From assembly GCA_030063045.1 (NCBI GenBank), contig JAQSEB010000010.1, forward strand, positions 3,899,501 through 3,963,500: a stretch of 64,000 bases of DNA, read 5' to 3'. Source of the stretch: Pratylenchus scribneri (Eukaryota > Nematoda > Chromadorea > Rhabditida > Pratylenchidae). This document shows, piece after piece, positions 52,501 through 62,043 of this stretch (position 1 is the stretch's first letter; each line of letters starts with the position of its first letter). Made by a program: the position numbers and the translations under genes. The notes beneath the pieces are model-generated. The model was not told the origin of the DNA, did no database searches, and saw only the letters and a list, made by a program, of their open reading frames with translations.

Positions 52501-55500
52501 TCCCTTAATGAGTTCTCCATTTCTTTTCATGTTAATTGGTCCCATAAAATCAAGTCCAGTATATTCGAATACTATAGCTTTTTCCAACCTATAATTCGGA
52601 TATGGTGGCATTTTTTCAAGCTGATATTTTCTAAATTCTCTACAATTCCCTTTGCATTCTTTGAGTGTCTTTTTTATAGTACTTCTGGCTCTTTCCAAAT
52701 AAAATCTGTTTTTGAGTGACGAATGGACTAATGAAGCCGATCCATGCAATAATAATCTATGTATTTTCAATATTAAAAGTTTAGTGAATGGATCATTATG
52801 TGGCAAATATATGGGATTTGTAAAGTCAAAAGAATATGTATTATTTTGTAATCTACTCCTACATCTTAATATTCCGAATTCATCTTCATATATTTGTAAT
52901 TCTTTTTTTCTTTGATCTGTCAACGGGTGGCGATTTTGAGCTTCTTTAATTAGAATTTTTTCAGCTATTTCTATATCTGATGCTGTGAATGGTTTTTCAA
53001 TTTTGAATTCATCATTTCTTTTTACTAAAATATTTGTTTCTCCAGCAGTAATTTTATTTAATCTTTCTATTTCTGAAGGCAATTTAGAGCATTTTCTCCA
53101 AACAACCATTTTACAAAATCTAAGTACAAACATTAATGTATAGAGCAATCTCCAAAATGAGCTGAAACGAGAGGGGTCAATGGTTGAATTTTCGAAGTTT
53201 AATTCAGTGATAAAAGAATCCTCTTCACCGTTTTGATGAATCTGGATATCCTCTTCCTCATTAGTTTCCTCTTTCGGCTCAATTTGAATAATGGCTGGCC
53301 AATAGGAATAATCTTGTTTAAGCCATTTAGGTCCAAACCACCATAGGCTATTAGTTCTGAGTTCCATAGTTTCACAGCCTCTACAAGAAATATCTGCTGG
53401 ATTTTGCTTAGTAGGTACATATCGAAATATTATATTCTTATCTGCTTGAATTTCCATCAATCGATTTTTTACAAATTTATTATTCTCAAATTTTTTATCA
53501 TTATAAGGAGTACCAATCCAGTATAATGCAATTTGACTGTCTGACCAAATAGTGATATTTTCAATAACCAATTTGAGTTCTTGTTGTACAAATTTTACGG
53601 CTCTAAATCCGATGACTGCAGCTAATAATTCCAAACGTGGAATAGTTAAATTTTTATCAAGTGGTTTTATTCTATTTTTTGAAAAGATTAAATGCGATTT
53701 AATAAAATCGCTGTCAATTTGAGAACGAAGATAGATTACTGCCGCATAACAATTCATAGAAGCATCTACAAAACAATGCAAATCTTTTTTCCCTCCATAA
53801 TCAATATTTCTAGGGAATGAATAATGGCAGCTGTCCCAAGTTTTACTTATTTTATCCCAATTTTGCATTTCTTCTTCGTTTAATTTATCCTCCCAATTTA
53901 CTTTTCTATTACAAACTTTCTGATATAATAATTTAGCTGAAACTGTTACTGGTGATAATAACCCGTGAGGATCAAAAACACTATGAATATATGCTAACAA
54001 ATTTCTTTTACTAATAATTTCTGCTTTTGGGATAGTAGGCAATTTAATCAGTAGTGTGTCTTCATTGGGACTCCAATGAACACCCAATAATTTAATTAAT
54101 CCTCCCTTGATCCCCGGATGTTGGTCCTTTTCAGGAATATTATCATTCACTTCCTTAGAGTTAGATATAAATTCACGAACGTTCATTTTTGCTTTACTGA
54201 AAATATCTTTGATTTTATGATAGTTCTCTATCGCTTCTTCCACTGTATTGGCTTTACTAGCCATATTATCCATATATAAATTTTTGATGAGTTCTCGGGT
54301 TAATGGAGTATCAAACTTCCTTAAATGATGAATAACCGTGGCAATGAGTAAAAAAGGTGATGATACGAAGCCAAATGGAACTCTAGAGAATCTCAAAATT
54401 CTCAAATTATTTCCTTTTGGTGGTTTATTTATGTCATAAACCCAAAGAAATCTCTTGGCATCCCTATCCGCTTGCCTCAATGCAATCTGTAAAAATGCCT
54501 TTTCTATGTCGCATATTAATAATAATGAATAGGTCCTGATGCGGAGTAAAACTCCAGCTAACTTAGGCAGTAAATTCGGTCCGGTTAATAATTGTTGATT
54601 CAAAGATAATCCTTCTCTGGTTCTGGCTGATGGATCGAACACCATTCGAGCCTTAGTAAATGAAGAACTTTCTTTCAAAATTACTTGGAATGGAATATAA
54701 TGGCACAATTCCCCAGTTTCAAAGGGGGCATCTTCTACCATTCCCAGTGATAGTTGCTCATTTATTATTTGTTCGCATTTTTCCATAATTTTAGTACCGT
54801 GTTTTTCATATAGATTTATAAATCTTCCGTATGTTTTCCCAAAATTTGATGATAATTTCGGTATTCCATTTTTCCATGGCCATGCGACCTCATATCTGCC
54901 ATCATTTAATTGTCTTAAATTGTTCTCAAATTGTTTCATGGCTTCATCCTCTTCATCTATTCGAGTAGTATTCGGATTTTCTTTAATACCCAAAATTTCC
55001 AAATCCCAGAAATTCCCAGGATAGGATATATCCTTAGGATTCTTTCCCCCAATTTCATATTCATCTTCCATTACATAAGCATAAGAAGTGATTGGCTTAT
55101 CTATTTTCATTTCACCGCAGTCAAAGGCGCCCAATTTAGTAAATATTCGATATGTTCTTTGAGATATTCTCTTTTTACGTTCAAATACCCTCCAAAAATC
55201 AATGACCCCAAGCATCAGATCAGGTTTCACTTTTCGTGTTTTTACTTTTGGAATTCTTTCATCAGTGACATAAGTCACAGTTATGAGCATTTTTTCCAGA
55301 GCGGGTGATGTTTTGCATAAAAGCGGGTAATAATTTTCATCAACTCCTTTTACATATACTTTTACAATACCTGATTGGAAGGAGGATTGACTTCCCCCAT
55401 ATCCACTAACTCTTGTATTTTCCCTTTTCAAAATTGTTAATTTTAACTTTCTTGCCAATGAATTGGTGATATAATTTGATGTGGATCCGGGATCATATAA

Positions 55501-55653
55501 TGTTGTCCCTTCTTCTCCATTACCATGCATTCCATTTTTAAATTCATGAGTATTACTCATCAATACTACTTTATTTTTTCCCTCTGATAAGATGACTTCC
55601 TCATCTACTACGAATGCCTCATCCTCTAGGAATAGTGATTCCTGAGTATTTTC
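49555..55653 (-). CDS. pol-env: Pao/BEL polyprotein: protease, reverse transcriptase, RNase H, integrase, envelope-like glycoprotein
   Basis: Open for about 2030 codons after the gag UAG; the first ATG in frame is at 55560. Residues are counted from 55563. Protease: DPGSTSNYI near 24 (A17-type; Pro in place of the usual Thr/Ser). Reverse transcriptase about 290-520, with LLICDIEKAFLQIAL and NLYMDNMASK near 431. RNase H about 600-720 (HCFVDASMNCY, WSDSQIALYWIG). Integrase: HHCC zinc module about 930-970, then DDE residues in GLDFMGP (1004), VSDNGAQF (1068) and GGIFERINGL (1114). After a basic linker, a hydrophobic segment near 1375-1397 (FVICLISICFIISNVFG) resembles a signal peptide or anchor, followed by a Cys-rich region with many N-x-S/T sites, a furin-like RRVKR near 1651 and a C-terminal membrane segment near 1920 (WICISCLYSTYLIVMIEM). 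No frame break is seen. Confidence 0.93.
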   Translation of the reverse strand, partial: ENTQESLFLEDEAFVVDEEVILSEGKNKVVLMSNTHEFKNGMHGNGEEGTTLYDPGSTSNYITNSLARKLKLTILKRENTRVSGYGGSQSSFQSGIVKVYVKGVDENYYPLLCKTSPALEKMLITVTYVTDERIPKVKTRKVKPDLMLGVIDFWRVFERKKRISQRTYRIFTKLGAFDCGEMKIDKPITSYAYVMEDEYEIGGKNPKDISYPGNFWDLEILGIKENPNTTRIDEEDEAMKQFENNLRQLNDGRYEVAWPWKNGIPKLSSNFGKTYGRFINLYEKHGTKIMEKCEQIINEQLSLGMVEDAPFETGELCHYIPFQVILKESSSFTKARMVFDPSARTREGLSLNQQLLTGPNLLPKLAGVLLRIRTYSLLLICDIEKAFLQIALRQADRDAKRFLWVYDINKPPKGNNLRILRFSRVPFGFVSSPFLLIATVIHHLRKFDTPLTRELIKNLYMDNMASKANTVEEAIENYHKIKDIFSKAKMNVREFISNSKEVNDNIPEKDQHPGIKGGLIKLLGVHWSPNEDTLLIKLPTIPKAEIISKRNLLAYIHSVFDPHGLLSPVTVSAKLLYQKVCNRKVNWEDKLNEEEMQNWDKISKTWDSCHYSFPRNIDYGGKKDLHCFVDASMNCYAAVIYLRSQIDSDFIKSHLIFSKNRIKPLDKNLTIPRLELLAAVIGFRAVKFVQQELKLVIENITIWSDSQIALYWIGTPYNDKKFENNKFVKNRLMEIQADKNIIFRYVPTKQNPADISCRGCETMELRTNSLWWFGPKWLKQDYSYWPAIIQIEPKEETNEEEDIQIHQNGEEDSFITELNFENSTIDPSRFSSFWRLLYTLMFVLRFCKMVVWRKCSKLPSEIERLNKITAGETNILVKRNDEFKIEKPFTASDIEIAEKILIKEAQNRHPLTDQRKKELQIYEDEFGILRCRSRLQNNTYSFDFTNPIYLPHNDPFTKLLILKIHRLLLHGSASLVHSSLKNRFYLERARSTIKKTLKECKGNCREFRKYQLEKMPPYPNYRLEKAIVFEYTGLDFMGPINMKRNGELIKGWILLLTCLVSRCVHLEIVTDMTTTSFLNAFRMFVARRTKPKIIVSDNGAQFRLGKKVLDLLWKNLPNDESITTYMANEGINWKFNTPLAPWQGGIFERINGLIKNCCRKALGGKILQEDDFRVFICEVEAVLNCRPIIPVTDDLDSFVLRPIDFIYPGAMPGLPNHNNPEDDDTYLPKNAESAEKLLEIWNKKSTTINKFWDIWAVEYLNILRERTQFHRQNNKNLIKALPKVNEIVMIQEDDMVKGTWKIGKIVEVISPRRIAVKLPNGNIVHRPPSLLYSLEIPREADIQAYEEADIEISEEANIATRKIKLRGKNVQKTRNNHSNSKKLKYVNNPRKNCLTCGKTHLKKLKKFNPFVICLISICFIISNVFGQNPMLCPSTDSSQYWRIEDDMLPCANFTIDPPLPTVHTFDVYEPNLDLVSLEAAHCSIIEEIVHYKTDLVNIPHSHYEYKNKSVTQEECNRMWKLNRCSEGILMGEYNNKRTQNQPEVDFTYWQIGYKNASITNCFYMKSLIYVKPGSKILSSPLSEIGHCKYPLGTCTLEDESILIWEINNEDKRLCKLKNIAKWTGTFMGDIWIADNKNFALTFDKNPREINDCSNKFVMTNQDYAVPKNQFELMKRKIRRRVKRSNNEPQDGIVRGSQLAAELTANQVLSTNTTRRAFNHIASLICSKGGNEIIGKTFGGMDPTTLARIALNNTFLIGKWISENILETTHCLPIPIKNISFVASEKCYNRLKVNATILDKNIEATIDPKTLILTEKYEEVDCENNKLISLVMGEKLIRVNQLTGKYVEIEEKRIHQLKLGTKDSNNKLELEPTVFYNYIITNYTDPRQKTMEMFQAYRLDQRFEEKKLESELKIGRWNEYMHESKEKLNHLFPSWTGFDLNYNWKEIWICISCLYSTYLIVMIEMIPMIMTRILRYTNIDQYLDNILPNISVDDHPIYELNILPSGVNTQNQQRQNRRIRRNYIFTRRARSVA

Positions 55654-56976
55654 CTAATTTTGTTCCTGATTATTTTCTTCCTCAGCGCAATTAGCTATCC
55701 CTTTTCTCCAGGGTTCTTTATCTTTACTTTGAGTGAAATTTTGCTTCCCCCCACTTGAATTTCCCATTTTATTCATTTCCTCATGATTGATTTTTGCGCA
55801 AACCGCTATAAAATGAGGTCCCTTGCATTTTTTACATTCTATTTTCTGAGTACAGTTTTTGGATATATGTCCCTCTTTAAAGCATTTCATACATTTTTTT
55901 AGCTCAAATAAACGTTTAATTCTCATGTCTTTATTTTTGTATTTTAAACATCGATTGGAAGTATGATTAGTTCCCGAACAAAAAACGCATGGAAGGCGAG
56001 ATTTACCATCAGTGTTCTGACCTTTTTGATTCTTGGATTCACTGTTCTCTCCAATCAAGGTTTGCTCATTCTTTTGAAATTTAGTATTTTTGAAATTTTT
56101 GGTTAATTCCCAGACTGTTTCCCTTTGGGTTAAAATTTCATCTATTAAAAGGATGAGTTTTTCAGTATTAAACTCAGGAATTCCTTTTTTTTGTGTTATA
56201 ATATCCAGTAGTATCCAACCAGGGAATTTCTGTTGGATTAGTTCTTCTGTGGCTTTATTATTTATTTCTTCTCCGGATGCTTTTAATTGATTCAAAATTC
56301 GGTTTATTTCTGTTAACATTTTCCTTATGTCCGGGGTTTTTTGGCTGGCAAATGAGATTTTCCTCAAGTCCCCAAATAATGCGGATTTAATTGATTCTTT
56401 ATTCCCAAATCGGTTTTTTAAATGGTTTACTGCATGAGTATAGTTTGTCCCAATCACATTATAACCCTTAAGTTCTCTTTCGGCATCTCCTTTCAAGCAA
56501 CTAATCAAATAAGCCATTTTTTGAACGTTTGGAATAGATAAATCATCATCAATTGCTGCTTGGAATGCAGACCAAAATTGCTCCCAATTTGCCATTTTTC
56601 CATCAAATGTTGGCAATGAAAGTTGAGGTAACCTGATTTTAGTTCCATTCGTTGTAGGTAAGTTCTCCTCAATCCAATTTTCTAACTCAACTGCCTGAAC
56701 TTTACCACGATCTATTAGATCAATAAAATTGTTAGTTGCCAAAAAATTATTGTATTCTTGCATTTCTAAGGTCCTAGCTTCCCCTGTCATAGAGGACATA
56801 ATTTCGGACCATTCAAAATTTTTACAGTCCAGAAAATTTACTGATCTATTAATTTTGTTTAATAACCTCTTTACTTGACTCATGTTCCGATTTTCCGGTA
56901 AATTTTCCGCTTCTGTAAGGTAAGTACTTAATCTGGTGGCAGTGGGTGTAATAATTTGACGCAATGGACCTGACAT
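55654..56976 (-). CDS. gag: Pao/BEL gag (capsid-nucleocapsid) protein
   Basis: Structural protein of 440 residues from ATG 56976 (MSGPLRQIITPTATRLSTYL). The middle resembles the retrotransposon gag family of Pao elements: LPQLSLPTFDGKMANWEQFW, KMAYLISCLKGDAERELKGY and HLKNRFGNKESIKSALFGDL. The C-terminal third holds three zinc knuckles, CVFCSGTNHTSNRC, CMKCFKEGHISKNC and CKKCKGPHFIAVC (the last atypical). It ends in a UAG at 55654-55656; downstream codons continue in the same frame into pol. Confidence 0.93.
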   Translation of the reverse strand: MSGPLRQIITPTATRLSTYLTEAENLPENRNMSQVKRLLNKINRSVNFLDCKNFEWSEIMSSMTGEARTLEMQEYNNFLATNNFIDLIDRGKVQAVELENWIEENLPTTNGTKIRLPQLSLPTFDGKMANWEQFWSAFQAAIDDDLSIPNVQKMAYLISCLKGDAERELKGYNVIGTNYTHAVNHLKNRFGNKESIKSALFGDLRKISFASQKTPDIRKMLTEINRILNQLKASGEEINNKATEELIQQKFPGWILLDIITQKKGIPEFNTEKLILLIDEILTQRETVWELTKNFKNTKFQKNEQTLIGENSESKNQKGQNTDGKSRLPCVFCSGTNHTSNRCLKYKNKDMRIKRLFELKKCMKCFKEGHISKNCTQKIECKKCKGPHFIAVCAKINHEEMNKMGNSSGGKQNFTQSKDKEPWRKGIANCAEEENNQEQN

Positions 56977-57208
56977 TTTTTTTTCAGTTTCAAATAACCC
57001 CAATAATAAAATTTATCTTTTCAGAATTATATAAAATGTGTATATGGAATGTTATTATGTCAAAAATGTATATGGCAATTTCAATTAGATAAGTTTATCA
57101 ATTAATTGTTGCTTGTGTTTTGTTTTTTCCTCTTTTTCAGTTTACAAAATCCAAAATGTGAAGAGGAGAATGGCAATCAATGCAAGACAGAACCAATCAC
57201 AAGCTCCC

Positions 57209-58081
57209 TTAAAGTGTGTCGATGATTTTGGCAATCTTTGAGAAGGCTTTCTTATAACGCACAAGTTGCTCTTCCTTCAGTTTTGCCGACGAGGACGCGG
57301 AAATTTCGCTCGACTGCCCTCCGCGATTTGCCTCAGCTTTGTTCGACTTAACTAATAAATTAATACTGAAAATTTCTCTTTTCAGTACCTTGGGGGCCGG
57401 CACAATTGGTGGCGGTGTGATGACCGGTTCCGGAGAAATTTCGTCAAGACCCAAGGGATCAGTTGGATCAATCGGCTTTGTTGCGCGCTGTCGGCCAAGT
57501 CCAAGAGAGTTTCTGATGATTCTATCGGCGGATTTCTCCGGTTTTTGAGGTTTGCCAATTTCCGCCTGAATGTATGAACGAATTCGATTTGTAACAGCAA
57601 AGCGATTTCCCCAGCCCTTTTTAGACAATACTTCAATGTCCTCGCCTCGTTTCACCAGATCGACTGGATTTGCTTGCCAATTGCGGCTAAAATATTCAAG
57701 GTGATCAAAAGCTTTTAAAAGGTGATAGAGTCTATACTGTTTCTTTGCGTCGGGCGGTTGCGATGAGCCCTCCTCCTCAAATTCTTTGCGCCTCTTTTTC
57801 CTTTGATCCACTTCGTCAACAAAGGCACAAAAGCGGCAGTTGCAAATTTGCCCAGGTTTGTGGCGATTAGAATTCGTCTCCTCCACAAGGAGCTGGAACT
57901 TTCGTTCAACAATGGCAGGGTTATCACTCACTAAAGGGAAATTTTGAGATAAAAGGGGTAAAAATTTAGTCCAAACTATTTGCGGATGGCACAGGATTTG
58001 TTCAAAAACTGAAAATGAAATAATTGGGAACCAAACAATCCCAAAATTCACTTCAAAAGATGGCAAAAACTGATGGCAAAA
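57209..58081 (-). other. ATG-less ORF in the retroelement leader, unknown
   Basis: An open frame of about 290 codons lies between the 5' LTR and gag, with no internal methionine codon. The sequence looks protein-coding: CNCRFCAFVDEVDQRKKRRK, YRLYHLLKAFDHLEYFSRNW, GWGNRFAVTNRIRSYIQAEI, then a proline-rich stretch VITPPPIVPAPK and a lysine-rich C-terminus. Acceptor-like sites (TTTTCAG near 58008, CCCTTTAG near 57930) suggest it could be one or more exons of a gene captured in the element. It has no similarity I recognise to gag, pol or env. It could also be translated from a non-AUG start. Confidence 0.45.
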
Positions 58082-58285
58082 TCAAAAATTGGTTGCTGAA
58101 GGTAGTCTGCTGGCAAAAACCCAAATGTGTGTAGAACTGGCCACCAAAAATGCAGAGGTTTGCCAAAAATCGGTTGAAAAACTTTGCAATAGGCTGAAAA
58201 ATTTGTTGAATTTGGTTTTCCTCTGAAAACCCTCAAAATCACTTGTTGAGAAGGCCCAAGTCGTTGGTAGGCCGTTGCACCAAAA

Positions 58286-58813
58286 TGTCAAAGGAATTCC
58301 CCGATGAATTACCCAAGACCTATAAAATGTTGAAAGAATAAAAAGTTTATTCAATGTTGTAAATGTTTGAAAAATGATGAGGAATAAAAAGGGAGGGAAA
58401 ATGGGGATGGAACAATGGGAAGAATGAAAATGGGTGGTACAATCCCCGGGGGGACAAGGCGGCTTTATATAGTGCCGCTGCGCGGGAATGGAATGTGGGG
58501 GTGGGCACGTGGACATAGAATTGAAAGGGAAAAAAGGAAGGGAAAATTAGGGGTCAATCTGAGGATCAAAAGAACGAAGGGAGAGTCCAAAATCAAAAAG
58601 GGAATTGTCCACGTGAATTCGAGACATCCATTAACATATCCGCCATTATCCGCCGTATTTGCCTCAATGGATGATGAAAGGCCGCTAATGGATTTTGTGG
58701 AGAAAGATGGTGAAAAGAATGACTCATCATATTGATTTTAATATTTTCTTTATTTAATTCCATATTTATTTATTTATTTTAATTATTCATATTATTCGCA
58801 TTTTTATGCGACA
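58286..58813 (-). repeat. 5' LTR of the Pao/BEL element
   Basis: Promoter-bearing LTR; on the minus strand a TATATAAAG TATA-like box (58463-58471) lies in a GC-rich patch, the likely start region for element transcription. It is 528 bp, same as the 3' LTR. Confidence 0.96.
58463..58471 (-). promoter_or_regulatory. TATA-like box of the element's 5' LTR
   Basis: TATATAAAG on the minus strand, flanked by GC-rich sequence, inside the LTR upstream of the leader and gag. The same motif occurs in the 3' LTR near 49214-49222. Confidence 0.55.
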
Positions 58814-59016
58814 TGGATGGGGCTGGGGGCATACCTATTTTAACTTCGATTCATAGTTTTAAATAATTTTAAATCACCAATTGAATGAATATTTCAAATT
58901 TTCCATTATTTATATAGCCAAAAGATGCAAAATTGATAACAACAATAACGGATGGAATATTTCAATAATTAAATATTTGATGCATCCTGGCTATTTGGCC
59001 GATCCTTTCTTCTTAT

Positions 59017-59979
59017 TTAGTCTTCCTTCACGATATTCTCCTTCTCGGTTGTTTCCTCATCGTCGGTGGTCAATCCCTTCTCAGTTGCGGTTGCAGCCTT
59101 CTCGTATTGTTGCTCATCGGAGTTCTTGCGAGGGCGTTGATGTCCACGATGGCGTGCACGATAGTTGCGCTTCTGAAAACAAATAAGGAGATTAATTGAT
59201 TTAATTTTTGCAATAACCTTATTCGGCTTCTCATTGCCGCCCTTCTCTTGCTGTCCAACCCCATCATTGTTCACAGGTTTTGGCCCGCGCTTCCCTCCAG
59301 TGGCAACCTCCATCTGCTGCTGAACCGGATGGAAATTCTCATTGCGGCGGTGATAATTCGGCGGATGTCCACGGAATGGGAAGCTGGGGACAGAAGTTCC
59401 CACGCGATGACCATTCTAAAAAATAAATTTTCTCGTAATATTTTGAAACAAAAAAACGAACCGGGCCGGAAACGCAACAAGCCTCAAGACCTTTGATCCC
59501 TTTGATGATGTCGAATTCAACCTTGAATATAAGAACAATTAAGTATATTAATGTGAATAAAAGACCTCTTGATTCTCAAGCAGGGTGATTGGAGAGCGAG
59601 TTTGGCGAACAATGGCCGAGTGATGCACAAAGATGTCTTCCACATTGTCATCAATATGGATGAAGCCGTATCCTTTATGTTTTAAATTTCAATATGACTT
59701 CATAAAATAAAAACAAACCTTTGCGAACACTGAACCACTTGACCACACCTTTGCTAAAAATAAAAAAATTAAGATTAGAAAAAGTCAAATAAAAGCAGAC
59801 ATTGATCGTTGTTTCACAATGGGACTACGATCACGGCGTCGCGGCTTCTCTTGATCATGACCTTCAATTTCGGTGGTAGCGTCGTTTGCCGAATCAACCA
59901 CTTCTTTATTGTCCTCCACCTTTTCGTCGACCTTCTTTTTGGTAACATCTTGATCCACTACTTCCTTTGTAGACGTCAT
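59017..59979 (-). CDS. Cold-shock domain (Y-box, CEY-like) RNA-binding protein
   Basis: Single-stranded nucleic-acid-binding protein; nematode CEY proteins package mRNA in germline and soma. N-terminal acidic/lysine region (MTSTKEVVDQDVTKKKVDEK), then the cold-shock domain joined over introns: KGVVKWFSVRKGYGFIHIDD with the RNP1 motif KGYGFIHI, DIFVHHSAIVRQTRSP (RNP2), VEFDIIKGIKGLEA and VSGPNGHRVG. The C-terminal part is basic and Arg-rich (KRNYRARHRGHQRPRKNSDE), as in Y-box proteins, then acidic to NIVKED. Seven or so exons; end at 59017. It lies just beyond the right LTR of the retroelement, which inserted about 200 bp past its stop codon. Confidence 0.93.
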
Positions 59980-60812
59980 TTTGATTTCGCTTTGTTCGGA
60001 TTATCTTATTATGATGGATGTCTAAAATTTGGATATTATTTGTTTGTGAATTAGGGAATATTCAAATTTTTAATAATTATCTTTAAAAACAATCCAATCA
60101 TTCAGAGAATTATTTGAGCATTTTCCAAGCGAAGCAGAATGCTTAGCTTAAACCTATTTCCTAACTAATTTTATCGGTGTTAATTTTTGTTCATCATCCC
60201 TTTTTAGTTTTTGGGCGATAATTGCTTAGTTTTGAAAAAATAGAAGGGGAGAGTGGCTTATGTTTTTTAATTATTGAGTTTTACAAATTTAATTAAATTA
60301 AACCTCATCAAACCTATTATTTTGAAATATATACGCATGCGTATAATAATCTAGTATCTATTTTGCTATGGAAAAAAGGTTACTGAATTGAAACGCTTTA
60401 GTTATTTAAGTGTAGTATATAGGTATAAAAGTTTATCAGACTCAGATCAGAAATTCGGATTCGGCCTCCGCTCCGTTATTAGAAATTAGAATATCTTTTT
60501 TTTTTATTTAATGATCGGTATCTAATCGATAAAGTCAAAATGCCAATTTTTAATTCCAAATTAAAATATTCATCAAGTATAGTATCCTCGATGTCACAAG
60601 TACAATAAAAGTAAAACCAAGGAATAATAACATTATTTATCGTTTTTTAATTACGTCAAATGTTAATAAAAAAGAACAATATAAATGGGAAAAAAAGCAA
60701 CATATAATTAAGAAATGGAGGGAGGAAAGAACAATAAAAAATATCGAGCAAACACGGGTAAAAATGATATCGAGATAATCACAATTAGTAGAGGCCATAT
60801 TCTTTCTAATAT
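59980..60812. other. Intergenic region between CEY-like and CCCH genes
   Basis: Holds the promoter of the CEY-like gene and the 3' UTR of the CCCH gene. A 16-base perfect palindrome, TATACGCATGCGTATA, lies at 60330-60345. No gene seen. Confidence 0.5.
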
Positions 60813-62043
60813 TCATCCGTTCTGCGCCTTCTGACGAGTAGCAACATCGTTGACATCTTTGCGAAGCAGGTGATTCAATTGAAGAGAACGTTTTTCCGGA
60901 GCACATTTGCAATATTCGCCACAGAATGGATGCCCAAAACCGCAGACTTCGGCCGTAAGACGACATCTTGGATAGTACCTGGAAAGTTTGTTTTATTTCA
61001 AATTTAAATTAATTAAAGCACTTACTGGCATATCTCCCGGGGATGCCACAGACAGCCTGCAAAGTGTTTGTATTATTTTATGGATAAATGTATATAGAAA
61101 AACTCACATTTCGGATCTTCAATTCTATGTTTCGGTTGATTCCATTTAGGACATTGTTTGGAGGGTTTAACGAATTTCAGGCTATTCAGATTGATTCCAT
61201 TAACGATTGTCCTAAAAAATGTTTTCAATATTAATAATATATTTTAACAACCAACCGTCCGTTTATTTTTGGGCCTCCTTCCATCTCTTTTGCATTCACA
61301 GTTCGACGTCCATTTTTGTCCACCCATGTCAGCGGATCATCAGCAGGTTCCGTTGTTTGCATTTGTTCTTGCGGCTTCTGTTGTTGTTGCTGTTGACGAA
61401 ACGAAACATTTGGAGCTTTTTTAGGTTCGAGTGTCTTCTTCACAGCCATTGCATAGTTGGTATTTTTGGCAGCAGATGGTTGGTTGTATGTGGCGAGAGG
61501 AAGTCCTGTGATGCGAAATGCCTGTTGTTGTTGATGTTGCAATTGAGCCTTGCTGCTTCCATTAAGATGTTGAACATTTCCTTCCGACATTGAATCCTGG
61601 CTTCTTAATAAAATATTTTTACTTAAGGCTAAATGGATAGTTTACCTCGTGAATGGGATGCCCTCAAATTTGCTGTCGTTCTTAACATTTTTCGTAATTT
61701 CCAACTAAAAAATAGTCGTTTATTATTTATTCAAAAATAAAATCATACCAAAGCGCGAATTCCTTCGCTCATTTCTTCTTCTTGATTATTCTCGGCCAAT
61801 GATCGTTCTCCATTGATATTGTAATTGAAGATCCTCGGCGAATGACTGAAACTGAATGAATGAATATTAATATAATGCTAAGTAATTAAAATGAACAGAC
61901 CTGTCGTAAGCAAATGGAAACCAATTTTGGTTGGATTCTGCCGTAATATCCGAAGAAGCACTCAAATTGTCGTTGCGAGGAAAGTGAGAATAGCCATATC
62001 CACGATAATTGTTGAAGTCCCAAATTGGAGGTGTAGAGCTCAT
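60813..62043 (-). CDS. CCCH-type zinc-finger protein, unnamed
   Basis: Probably an RNA-binding protein. Exons join to about 310 residues: MSSTPPIWDFNNYRGYGYSH (start 62043), FSHSPRIFNYNINGERSLAE, EITKNVKNDSKFEGIPF, a Q-rich segment FRQQQQQQKPQEQMQ, WVDKNGRRTVNAKEMEGGPK, IVNGINLNSLKFVKPSKQCP and the zinc-binding end. There CGCLWH and CQYYPRCRLTAEVCGFGHPF form C-x5-C-x6-C-x3-H, the spacing of Nab2/ZC3H14-type fingers, followed by more cysteines (CGEYCKC) and a tail ending TRQKAQNG at 60813. The gene is head-to-head with the HMG-box gene, 760 bp apart. The family is not identified further. Confidence 0.75.

Larger units (their letters stand above)
49037..58813 (-). mobile_element. Pao/BEL-type LTR retrotransposon with envelope-like gene, nearly intact
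   Basis: Two 528-bp direct LTRs (49037-49564, 58286-58813) begin TGTC and end GACA on the + strand, and TGGAT flanks the element on both sides (49032-49036, 58814-58818). The element reads on the minus strand: 5' LTR, leader with an ATG-less ORF, gag (55654-56976), an in-frame UAG, pol plus env-like ORF to 49555, 3' LTR. I count only two LTR differences by eye (near 49095 and 49119), implying very recent insertion. Directly inside the 5' LTR, after three bases, TGGTGCAACGGCC could be a primer-binding site for tRNA-Gly with one mismatch. Domain order protease-RT-RNase H-integrase and the gag type place it in Pao/BEL. Confidence 0.95.
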
